From: an uncultured Rhizobiaceae group bacterium
GTDB lineage: Bacteria; Pseudomonadota; Alphaproteobacteria; Rhizobiales; Rhizobiaceae
DNA length: 8,627 nucleotides
NCBI GenBank assembly: GCA_937944075.1
Contig: CALDZZ010000015.1
Location: 1-8,627, forward strand
Direction of reading: 5' to 3'
Shown: positions 1 through 5,829 of the stretch, piece by piece
How positions within the stretch are numbered: the first letter of the stretch is position 1
Layout: each line of letters opens with the position of its first letter
Program-made: the position numbers and the translations under genes
The notes under the pieces: generated by a model
Database searches by the model: none
What the model was told of the DNA's origin: nothing
Seen by the model: the letters and a program-made list of their open reading frames with translations, nothing else

Positions 1-14
1 GTGGGCTGATATTG

Positions 15-1862
15 TTATTCAGCTCTTGTATCCCACCATGTTTCCAGCCTGTAGCCATATAGAGATGTATTTTCGGGCGGCTTTATATAGCTTCTGTGCG
101 CAACCCATTGTTGGTCCAGATGATATAGCGGACCAAGATAATCACCGGAAATTAACATCCTGTCATAGGCACGCACGGCTGTTACAAAATCTTCCCGTTC
201 ACGAGCCTGCAGAATTTTGTCTATCAGGTAATCAAGGGCAGGGTCGTTTGCCCCAGCATAATTGAAACTGCCTTCAAGGTCTGTCGAGATGCTGCCCCAA
301 CGCCCAAGTTGCTCAATGCCAGGAGAAAGGGATGCCGTATAGGTCTGGAGTACCATGTCATAATCAAATTTCTTTGTGCGTCGCTGATATTGTGCATCAT
401 CAACATTTCTGATGGTCACAGAGATACCCAGTTTTTCAAGAGAACGGCGATATATGACAGCCAGTTTTTCCTGCCTTTGGCCACGCGTCAGGATTTCAAA
501 CGCCATGGGCGTGCCATCCTCACCATACAGCTTGCCATCGCGCATTACATATCCGGCTTGTTTCAATAGATTACCGGCCTTGCGCAGCAGTTTCCTGTCC
601 CGGCCGCTGCCGTTGCTGACGGGTGGTTTGTAGCTGCCGCTGAGAACATCTGGCTTGACCTGATCGATATATTTTCCAAGGAGCTTCTTTTCAGCCTCGC
701 TAGCAGGTATCCCAAAAGATGACAGGTTTGAACCATGCCAGAAACTTGCAGTTCGTTGATAGGCGCCAAAAAACAGGTTCTTGTTGACCCATTCAAAATC
801 AAACAATTGAATAAGCGCTTCGCGAACTTTCCTGTTTTTGAAGACAGGCTTGCGGGTATTGAATACAAAGGCAAACATTTTGTTGGCATTGCCGGACTGG
901 AATTCTGCTTTTGTAATGTCACCACTGGCTACCGCAGGGAAGTCGAAATTTCTTTCCCATGACGATGGATCATTTTCGGGGTAAACATCAAACAGTCCTT
1001 TTTTGAAAGCTTCAAAGAGACCGGTCTGTGTGCGGTAATATTCGATCTTTACCTCATCAAAATTTGAAAACCCGACACGTGAGGGCAAATCCTTTGCCCA
1101 ATAATTTGGGTTGCGCTTGTAGGTAATGAATTTGCCGGGATTGATTTTGTCCATCATGTAAGGGCCACTGCCGATCATGGGTTCCAGGGTGGATTCATCA
1201 AAGGTATCGGGATCAATTGCATGTTTTGGCAAGACAACGGTCAGGGCAATGATCATGGGGAATTCACGATCCGCAAGCTCGTTGAATGTAAAACGAACCT
1301 TGCGTTCTCCAGTCTTTTCAACCTTTGCAACCTTTTTGGCGCGTGAGGCGTATCTGGGCAGACCTTTTTCGGCCAAAAGGTTAAAGGTAAAAATGACATC
1401 TTCAACTGTAATCGGCTTGCCATCCGACCATTTGGCCTTGGGGTTAAGCGTAAACTCAATCCATTTTCGATCATCCGGCCATTCAACTTTTTCAGCTATC
1501 AGCCCATACATTGTAAAAGGCTCGTCACGTGATCTGAACATGAGGGATTCAAACACCAGATGACCCAATATCGGGTCATGGCTGCCTCTTGCATTGGTCC
1601 TGAAGCTTTTGAGAATAAACGGATTAACAGAATCAAATGTGCCCATGACACCATGAACTATCCTGCCGCCTTTGGGAGCGTCCGGATTGACATAGGGCAT
1701 ATGCTTGAAGTCTTCAGGAAGCGCAGGCTTGCCATGCATGGCGATTCCATGTGCCGGTTCTGCGGTTGCCTGAATGACTGGAGAAATCAAAAACACCAAT
1801 AGTGCCAGCAGGCTAAGGCCCATGTGCGTTACAAATGCGATGAGTAAGGAGCGAATCTTCAT
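15..1862 (-). CDS. yejA: YejA-like extracellular solute-binding protein (family 5), peptide ABC transporter
   Basis: Periplasmic binding component that would deliver peptides to a YejBEF-type ABC importer; the E. coli relative takes up microcin C and peptides. The 615-residue protein has a basic start (K2, R4), a long hydrophobic stretch to about residue 30 and a likely signal peptidase I site after A32-T33-A34. There is no lipobox cysteine. The mature part opens with the YejA-type HGIAMHGKPALPEDF and YVNPDAPKGG segments, followed by WSDGKPITVEDVIFTF, the conserved family 5 block, and GSGPY. Length fits YejA. M14 is an alternative start, but neither it nor M1 has a clear Shine-Dalgarno; M1 is kept for its basic n-region. 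The gene diverges from the ialB-like pair, and the transporter's permease and ATPase genes, usually next to yejA, would lie to the left of the window. Family assignment is strong; substrate is inferred. Confidence 0.93.
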   Translation of the reverse strand: MKIRSLLIAFVTHMGLSLLALLVFLISPVIQATAEPAHGIAMHGKPALPEDFKHMPYVNPDAPKGGRIVHGVMGTFDSVNPFILKSFRTNARGSHDPILGHLVFESLMFRSRDEPFTMYGLIAEKVEWPDDRKWIEFTLNPKAKWSDGKPITVEDVIFTFNLLAEKGLPRYASRAKKVAKVEKTGERKVRFTFNELADREFPMIIALTVVLPKHAIDPDTFDESTLEPMIGSGPYMMDKINPGKFITYKRNPNYWAKDLPSRVGFSNFDEVKIEYYRTQTGLFEAFKKGLFDVYPENDPSSWERNFDFPAVASGDITKAEFQSGNANKMFAFVFNTRKPVFKNRKVREALIQLFDFEWVNKNLFFGAYQRTASFWHGSNLSSFGIPASEAEKKLLGKYIDQVKPDVLSGSYKPPVSNGSGRDRKLLRKAGNLLKQAGYVMRDGKLYGEDGTPMAFEILTRGQRQEKLAVIYRRSLEKLGISVTIRNVDDAQYQRRTKKFDYDMVLQTYTASLSPGIEQLGRWGSISTDLEGSFNYAGANDPALDYLIDKILQAREREDFVTAVRAYDRMLISGDYLGPLYHLDQQWVAHRSYIKPPENTSLYGYRLETWWDTRAE

Positions 1863-1950
1863 GGACTATATTTAGCACAAGCTTTTATCCTTGCCGATAA
1901 AATAGGCGTCTGGCTCTAGTATTTTGATCTTTTTGCGTTTATTTCCATTG

Positions 1951-1981
1951 TTGAAAGTTGAACAGCTTTTACCTGTCTAAT
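1951..1981 (+). promoter_or_regulatory. Weak candidate promoter for the ialB-like pair
   Basis: TTGAAA at 1951-1956 resembles a -35 box and TCTAAT at 1976-1981 resembles a -10 box. The 19-base spacer is longer than ideal. It would start transcription near 1988 and give a leader of roughly 60 bases. This is the best housekeeping-type match in the gap but is not strong. Confidence 0.25.
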
Positions 1982-1992
1982 TTTAGGCGTAA

Positions 1993-2006
1993 TTCTCATG
2001 TGAGAA
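1993..2006. repeat. Short inverted repeat upstream of the first ialB-like gene (possible operator)
   Basis: TTCTCA-TG-TGAGAA is a perfect 6-base dyad around a 2-base centre. It lies 40 bases before the start codon and just after the candidate promoter. Such a site could bind a dimeric regulator; a dyad of this size can also occur by chance in AT-rich DNA. Confidence 0.35.
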
Positions 2007-2028
2007 GTAAACAAGATTATCTGCTAAC

Positions 2029-2045
2029 AAACGCAAAGGGCGTTT
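2029..2045 (+). promoter_or_regulatory. Hairpin displaying the Shine-Dalgarno of the first ialB-like gene
   Basis: AAACGC (2029-2034) and GCGTTT (2040-2045) form a perfect 6-bp stem around the 5-base loop AAAGG (2035-2039). The loop is the Shine-Dalgarno core, and the ATG at 2047 begins two bases after the stem. The binding site and its spacing fix this start codon. Whether the stem exposes or occludes the site in the cell is unknown. Confidence 0.5.
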
Positions 2046-2046
2046 A

Positions 2047-2661
2047 ATGAAAAATATTATTCAAATCACTGTAACCGGATTGATTGGTGGTATTTTGCTA
2101 TCAAGTTCTCCTTCCATTGCTCAGGACGCAACATCCAACGGCTGGTACAAGGCCTGTAATGATCAGGGCGATACCAAGATTTGTAATACGCAATATCAGG
2201 CAGTAGCCTCAACAGGTCAGGTGATAACTTCCATAAATCTGGCTGACATCAAGGGAGCTGTTAACAGGCGGGTATTTCAGGTGACTGTGCCGACTGACAG
2301 ATTGATCCCTCCAGGTGTCTCGATGAAGGTCGATGACAAAAAGCCTACTGTCATTCCGATGACATTCTGTACGCCACGAATTTGTGCTGCTGAAGTTGAT
2401 CTTGACGATAAGTTGGTAGAGGTTTTGAAGTCAGGTTCTACCATGGAAGTTACTTCCACCAATTTTCAGGGTAAGGCCAATCCAATCAATATTTCTCTAA
2501 ACGGGTTTGGTGCAGCTTATGAAGGTGCGCCGATCAAACAGGCTGATCTTGTGGCGCGCCAGAAGGCACTTGAAGAACAATTAAAGCAAAAAGCTGAAAG
2601 CGCTCAAAGCGAGTTGCAAAAAGCACTGGATGCCGCCAAAGAGCAGGGGGCAGCACAGTAA
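2047..2661 (+). CDS. Invasion-associated locus B (IalB) family protein, first copy
   Basis: Secreted protein of the IalB family, named for a Bartonella factor linked to erythrocyte invasion but widespread in free-living Alphaproteobacteria, where its role is unclear. The 204-residue product has a signal peptide (K2, hydrophobic to about residue 20) with likely cleavage after S23-I24-A25. The IalB core opens with GWYKACND and contains four cysteines at 37, 46, 108 and 113 (CysX8Cys and CysX4Cys), which probably form disulfides in the periplasm. Other family hallmarks are VFQVTVP, PPGV and CAAEVDLDD. After about residue 163 comes a charged, alanine- and glutamine-rich helix (to residue 200) with coiled-coil character. 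The Shine-Dalgarno AAAGG sits 7 bases before the ATG, in a hairpin loop. It leads a two-gene unit with its paralogue 34 bases downstream. A pathogenic role should not be assumed from the name. Confidence 0.9.
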   Translation: MKNIIQITVTGLIGGILLSSSPSIAQDATSNGWYKACNDQGDTKICNTQYQAVASTGQVITSINLADIKGAVNRRVFQVTVPTDRLIPPGVSMKVDDKKPTVIPMTFCTPRICAAEVDLDDKLVEVLKSGSTMEVTSTNFQGKANPINISLNGFGAAYEGAPIKQADLVARQKALEEQLKQKAESAQSELQKALDAAKEQGAAQ

Positions 2662-2695
2662 TCTCATGCAGGAATCACAAAGAGAAAAATTCACA

Positions 2696-3271
2696 ATGAA
2701 ATCATTTATGAAAACAGCACTCATTGCGGTCGCAGGCGATGGATTGCTAGTCCAGACTGCCCATGCTCAGCAAAGAGGAAACTTGAAAGCTACCGGCTGG
2801 TTCAAGGTTTGCAATGATGTTGAAAACAGCAAGGTCTGTAATGTTCAATTCCGTGTTCTCACCAATGAGGGTAATCAGCTGATCACTTCGTTGAACTTGA
2901 TTGAGGTCAGTGGCGAAGTAAAGCGGAAAGTGTTTCGTGTGCTTGTGCCTACGGGTCGTTCGCTACCGCCAGGAATACAAGTTCAGGTGGATGGCAAACG
3001 TGCGGTTAATATACCCTACGCTTACTGCAGACCCAATGTTTGTGCAGCAGAAGCTGTACTTAATGATCAGCTGGTCAGTATTTTCAAGGCTGGTGGTTCG
3101 CTTGAAGTTACTTCACTTAATTTCCAGAGCAAACCAAACAAGGTTCCTGTGACACTCAAAGGGTTTACTGCAGCCTATGATGGTCCACCTGTTGAACAGG
3201 AAAGCAATGAATCTCGTGAAGAAATTTTGAGAAAACAACTAGAGCAAAAGCTACAATCCCAAAATCAGTAA
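2696..3271 (+). CDS. Invasion-associated locus B (IalB) family protein, second copy
   Basis: Paralogue of the preceding gene, 191 residues from the ATG at 2696. That start is preferred over an upstream in-frame start at 2630, which would overlap the first gene and put 22 hydrophilic residues ahead of the signal peptide. The signal peptide (K2, K6) ends with the site A22-H23-A24. Its hydrophobic core unusually contains aspartate at residue 15. The core repeats the first copy's layout: GWFKVCND, cysteines at 39, 48, 111 and 116 with the same X8 and X4 spacings, VFRVLVP, PPGI, CAAEAVLND, LEVTSLNF and AAYDGPP. The tail from about residue 167 is a short charged, glutamine-rich helix. The ribosome binding site is weak (purine-rich AAAGAGAAAA upstream). 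It is probably co-transcribed with the first copy and ends just before a strong terminator. Confidence 0.9.
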   Translation: MKSFMKTALIAVAGDGLLVQTAHAQQRGNLKATGWFKVCNDVENSKVCNVQFRVLTNEGNQLITSLNLIEVSGEVKRKVFRVLVPTGRSLPPGIQVQVDGKRAVNIPYAYCRPNVCAAEAVLNDQLVSIFKAGGSLEVTSLNFQSKPNKVPVTLKGFTAAYDGPPVEQESNESREEILRKQLEQKLQSQNQ

Positions 3272-3286
3272 AACACTGGATTAATG

Positions 3287-3324
3287 ATAAAAAAAGAGGC
3301 AAAATATTTTGCCTCTTTTTTTAT
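3287..3324. terminator. Bidirectional intrinsic terminator between the ialB-like pair and hspQ
   Basis: A perfect 38-base palindrome centred between 3305 and 3306. The core is GAGGCAAAAT/ATTTTGCCTC, flanked by an A run on the left and a T run on the right. Read on either strand it gives a GAGGC-based stem followed by U residues. It starts 15 bases after the second ialB-like stop and ends 5 bases beyond the hspQ stop, so it probably terminates both converging transcripts. Confidence 0.88.
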
Positions 3325-3329
3325 GCCAA

Positions 3330-3668
3330 TCAGTGATGATATATTTCTTTGGGCTTATAGCTTCCATCCGGTTTTTGAACAAAGACTTCGTCTATTTCCG
3401 GATGTCTTAAAGGTTCGCTGGATGCATCTTCAAGCAGGTTTTGTTCAGAAACATATGCTACATATTCTGTTTCGTCATTTTGTGCGAACAGATGGTAAAA
3501 AGGTTGGTTTTTGGAAGGTCTGATATCAGCCGGGATGGATGCATACCATTCCTCACTATTGTCAAATTCCGGATCAACATCAAATATGACACCGCGGAAC
3601 GGATAGACCCTGTGTCTTACAACTTGTCCAATATGATATTTGGCTGCCTTGATCATCGTCTCACTCAT
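3330..3668 (-). CDS. hspQ: Heat shock protein HspQ (YccV-like, hemimethylated-DNA-binding domain)
   Basis: HspQ is a small protein known in E. coli to bind hemimethylated oriC DNA and to act as a specificity factor for Lon protease during heat stress. The 112-residue product contains the YccV-like domain almost end to end: YHIGQVVRHRVYPFRGVIFD (residues 11-30), VDPEF, EEWYASIP, QPFYHLFAQNDETEYVAYVSEQNL and an acidic PLRHPEIDEVF segment. The C-terminal tail of about 15 residues is basic and aromatic and extends slightly past the usual end. M5 (start at 3656) is an alternative initiation site; neither has a strong Shine-Dalgarno. It lies 64 bases downstream of the hydroxylase gene on the same strand, so co-transcription is possible. 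No clear heat-shock (RpoH-type) promoter is visible in that gap. It converges on the ialB-like pair with a shared terminator. Confidence 0.93.
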   Translation of the reverse strand: MSETMIKAAKYHIGQVVRHRVYPFRGVIFDVDPEFDNSEEWYASIPADIRPSKNQPFYHLFAQNDETEYVAYVSEQNLLEDASSEPLRHPEIDEVFVQKPDGSYKPKEIYHH

Positions 3669-3732
3669 ATTTTCAATTCAAGAACAATCTTATTGATACG
3701 CTACGAAATATCAACACGCAAATTATACTAAC

Positions 3733-4902
3733 TTACAGTTTCGGAGATATACCAAGTTTCATCACCTGCTTCCTAAGTGGTGCAACTGACCCGAGTATGT
3801 GCAACCCCAAACCACGCATAATCTGAACTGGTATAAAATCAGACAACAAGCTTTTGTTGAGTAGATCCACGCCATAGGTTCTGGTGTTGATATCGTTCTT
3901 GCGAGCGTTATTGTATTTTTCGCCACGATTTTCCAGGTTGGTATACCGGGACAAACACTCTTGCAATGCTTCAATATCCCTTATGCCCAAATTGAACCCT
4001 TGAGCGCCAATGGGGGGAAAGACATGCGCTGATTCACCAATCAAGGCCCAGTTTTTATCGCCAAATTGTTTTGCTACCAGACCCTTGATTGGAAAAGTCT
4101 TCGGTGCGGTAAGCAGGGTTATTTTTCCAAGAAACGATTGCATTTTCTCTTCCATTACCTTCGCAAATTCTTCATTGGAAAGATCCTTAAGTTCAGCCAC
4201 TTTTTCCGGTGTTTCCATCCAGACCAGTCCTGCCTTGTGATCGGAGTGGGGTACGATGGTAAAAGGACCTGACTCTGTATGGAACTCGGTACTTACAAAA
4301 TTGGTGCTGCGTTCATGCTCAAAATCCACGACGATTGCAGTTTGTGGGTACTCCCATTCACGAGCCTCTACGAATTTGCATTGTCTGACAATGGAGTTTC
4401 TACCATCTGCTCCAACTACAAATCCCGCAATAATCCTTAAATTGTTTTTACCTGCCGTCGCATGAACATGCTCATGATCCTCAACAGACATGATTTCAGA
4501 TACTGTCGCATCCAGAATTGTTATATCCGGATGGTCATTCAGTTTTGCTTCAAGTAATTCAAGGCAATCCGCATTGCGCAGATTATAGCCAAAAGCTTCC
4601 AGATCAATTTCGCTGGATTTGAATTCTGTCTGCGGCGAGCGAATTAGTCTATTGGTGCCATCCACAATGCGCATGGTCTTTAACGGAAAGGCCATTTCCT
4701 TCATCTTGTTCCAGATGCCAAGCTCTTCAAAGAACGTTACTGTTTGCATTAAAAAAGCTGTTGTGCGCTGATCCTTGCTGGCAACTTTGGGAGCGCAAAG
4801 CACGACCTTGTAGCCGCTAATTGCAAGTTTTAAAGCCGCAGTCTTTCCCACAAGACCGCCACCAATGATGCATATATCCGTATTGATCGTTTTATCCGAC
4901 AT
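3733..4902 (-). CDS. UbiH/UbiF-family FAD-dependent hydroxylase (ubiquinone biosynthesis)
   Basis: Flavoprotein monooxygenase of the class that hydroxylates the aromatic ring of ubiquinone precursors at the membrane using O2, FAD and NAD(P)H. From the start at 4902 the product is 389 residues. The N-terminal Rossmann motif is DICIIGGGLVG (residues 9-19), with DQRTTAF at 44-50, the second motif GADGRNS at 164-170, and the FAD-binding stretch GESAHVFPPIGAQGFNLGIRD at 289-309. In that last motif the usual GD is GE. The open frame extends to a TTG at 4962, but that TTG is part of a perfect TTGACA -35 box. The start at 4902 has GAAG five bases upstream and a leader of about 24 bases; M14 of the long frame (ATG at 4923) would be almost leaderless. 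Alphaproteobacteria carry several homologues (UbiH, UbiF, UbiL, UbiM) with overlapping specificities, so which ring carbon is oxidised cannot be read from sequence. Confidence 0.87.
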   Translation of the reverse strand: MSDKTINTDICIIGGGLVGKTAALKLAISGYKVVLCAPKVASKDQRTTAFLMQTVTFFEELGIWNKMKEMAFPLKTMRIVDGTNRLIRSPQTEFKSSEIDLEAFGYNLRNADCLELLEAKLNDHPDITILDATVSEIMSVEDHEHVHATAGKNNLRIIAGFVVGADGRNSIVRQCKFVEAREWEYPQTAIVVDFEHERSTNFVSTEFHTESGPFTIVPHSDHKAGLVWMETPEKVAELKDLSNEEFAKVMEEKMQSFLGKITLLTAPKTFPIKGLVAKQFGDKNWALIGESAHVFPPIGAQGFNLGIRDIEALQECLSRYTNLENRGEKYNNARKNDINTRTYGVDLLNKSLLSDFIPVQIMRGLGLHILGSVAPLRKQVMKLGISPKL

Positions 4903-4932
4903 GTTCTTCACAGTTTTTGTCATTCGATAGCT

Positions 4933-4962
4933 GATATATTGTTGTTTTAGTCCACATGTCAA
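4933..4962 (-). promoter_or_regulatory. Promoter of the UbiH/UbiF-family gene
   Basis: On the minus strand a perfect TTGACA (4962-4957) is followed by an 18-base spacer and TATATC (4938-4933). The predicted transcription start is near 4926, 24 bases ahead of the ATG at 4902. This is the clearest promoter in the window. Confidence 0.6.
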
Positions 4963-4964
4963 AG

Positions 4965-4993
4965 ATGACAGAGTAACGCATGGGTGCTATTTA
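4965..4993 (+). promoter_or_regulatory. Candidate promoter of pcs
   Basis: ATGACA (4965-4970, one mismatch to TTGACA) and TATTTA (4988-4993) are 17 bases apart. The -10 box is poor. Transcription would begin near 5000, downstream of the GTG at 4998 and about 22 bases before the preferred pcs start at 5022. An alternative -10 is TAAAAT at 4992-4997, but its spacing from the -35 is too long. Confidence 0.35.
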
Positions 4994-5009
4994 AAATGTG
5001 TTCAATCAT

Positions 5010-5014
5010 AAGGG
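5010..5014 (+). promoter_or_regulatory. Shine-Dalgarno that decides the pcs start
   Basis: AAGGG lies 7 bases before the ATG at 5022, a near-ideal arrangement. The in-frame GTG at 4998 has no comparable signal and would lie at or ahead of the predicted transcription start. Confidence 0.7.
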
Positions 5015-5021
5015 TATTTGG

Positions 5022-5765
5022 ATGTTCGGCTTTTCTCGCTCAGCACTTTGGGCTTTTTCAATACATATTCTTACAGCATCCGGTGCATTCCTGGCCTTTC
5101 TTTCCATCGTCGCGGCCGCAGAGCAGGATTTCCAAAAAGCCTTCTTCTGGCTGGGCATGGCATTAATTGTTGATGGTGTTGACGGCCCTCTGGCACGAAA
5201 GCTTGAAGTGAAAAAATGGTGGCCACACTGGTCTGGAGATACGCTGGATAATGTGATTGATTACGCCACATTTGTAATGATACCGGCTTTCATCCTGTAT
5301 CAAAGCGGACTACTGGATCACACCGATGCGCTTGGCAGAAAAGAAGAGCTTTTAAGCAAGTTTACCTCCTTTACCGCCGCTGCCGTCATCGTCATCACGA
5401 GTGCGATATATTATGCTGACACCCGTATGAAAACCGAGGATTATGGTTTCAAGGGATTTCCTGTCTGCTGGAATATGGTGGTATTTGCCCTGTTTGTGGT
5501 TTCTCCTTCGCCCACGTTTTCACTGGTATTCATCATATTTACTGCAATCATGACGTTTGTTCCTGTAACTTTCATTCATCCGGTAAGAGTAAAGCCATTG
5601 CGAAAAATCAGCCTTGCTGTGTTTTTTCTCTGGGGTATAACCGGGCTTTCTGCGGTTTATTATAACCTTGATAATCCGATCCTCATCGATGCTGTGTTTT
5701 TGATTTCCAGCATCTATCTTTTTTGCATCGGATTTGTCTTGCAGATGGTCGGAAAGCTGAAATAG
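5022..5765 (+). CDS. pcs: Phosphatidylcholine synthase (CDP-alcohol phosphatidyltransferase family)
   Basis: Inner-membrane enzyme that condenses CDP-diacylglycerol with choline to give phosphatidylcholine and CMP, a one-step route found mainly in bacteria associated with eukaryotes. The 247-residue product carries the Pcs form of the CDP-alcohol phosphotransferase motif: D51-X2-D54-G55-X2-A58-R59, then 12 residues, G72-X3-D76-X3-D80. The four aspartates bind metal and catalyse; the 12-residue spacer instead of the common 8-9 is typical of Pcs. Further Pcs-like blocks are AFSIHILTASG near the N-terminus, SAIYYAD, GFPVCWNMVVF and HPVRVKPLR. Several hydrophobic helices span the protein and it ends with a basic GKLK. 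Start 5022 is chosen over GTG 4998 for its AAGGG and because family members begin close to this point. It diverges from the hydroxylase gene, and the ABC importer genes follow after 64 bases. Confidence 0.95.
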   Translation: MFGFSRSALWAFSIHILTASGAFLAFLSIVAAAEQDFQKAFFWLGMALIVDGVDGPLARKLEVKKWWPHWSGDTLDNVIDYATFVMIPAFILYQSGLLDHTDALGRKEELLSKFTSFTAAAVIVITSAIYYADTRMKTEDYGFKGFPVCWNMVVFALFVVSPSPTFSLVFIIFTAIMTFVPVTFIHPVRVKPLRKISLAVFFLWGITGLSAVYYNLDNPILIDAVFLISSIYLFCIGFVLQMVGKLK

Positions 5766-5829
5766 TTTTCCTTGTGAAAAAGCCTGATGGTATCTGGATT
5801 CGCCGGGTTTTTATGTATTTACTGCATTG

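Larger units (their letters stand above)
1863..2046. other. Divergent intergenic region between yejA-like and first ialB-like gene
   Basis: This 184-base AT-rich gap must hold the start signals of both divergent genes. On the plus strand I see a weak promoter candidate, a short dyad and a hairpin around the ribosome binding site, each listed separately. On the minus strand no convincing -35/-10 pair is visible ahead of the yejA-like gene. No open frame with coding character is present. Confidence 0.7.

Noticed and set aside
1177..1563. Plus-strand open frame of 128 codons inside the yejA-like gene
   Set aside because: It is antisense to a well-conserved gene, has no recognisable domain and no ribosome binding site, and is best explained as a shadow frame.
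1932..2037. 9-base inverted pair TTTGCGTTT (1932-1940) and AAACGCAAA (2029-2037)
   Set aside because: The arms are 88 bases apart and the first lies upstream of the candidate transcription start, so a shared RNA structure is unlikely.
2630..2695. N-terminal extension of the second ialB-like gene from an in-frame start at 2630
   Set aside because: It overlaps the first gene and puts 22 hydrophilic residues ahead of a clear signal peptide that begins at the ATG at 2696.
3722..3727. Perfect TATAAT on the minus strand upstream of hspQ as a promoter
   Set aside because: No -35-like hexamer lies 16-18 bases upstream and there is no extended -10 TG; the match may be chance in an AT-rich gap.
4903..4962. 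20-residue N-terminal extension of the UbiH/UbiF-family protein from the TTG at 4962
   Set aside because: That TTG is the first three bases of a perfect TTGACA -35 box, and the predicted transcript starts downstream of it.
5777..5815. Possible terminator between pcs and the ATPase gene (AAAAAGCC and GGGTTTTT)
   Set aside because: The arms contain a mismatch in a very short G/C part and enclose a large loop, so no stable stem is expected.
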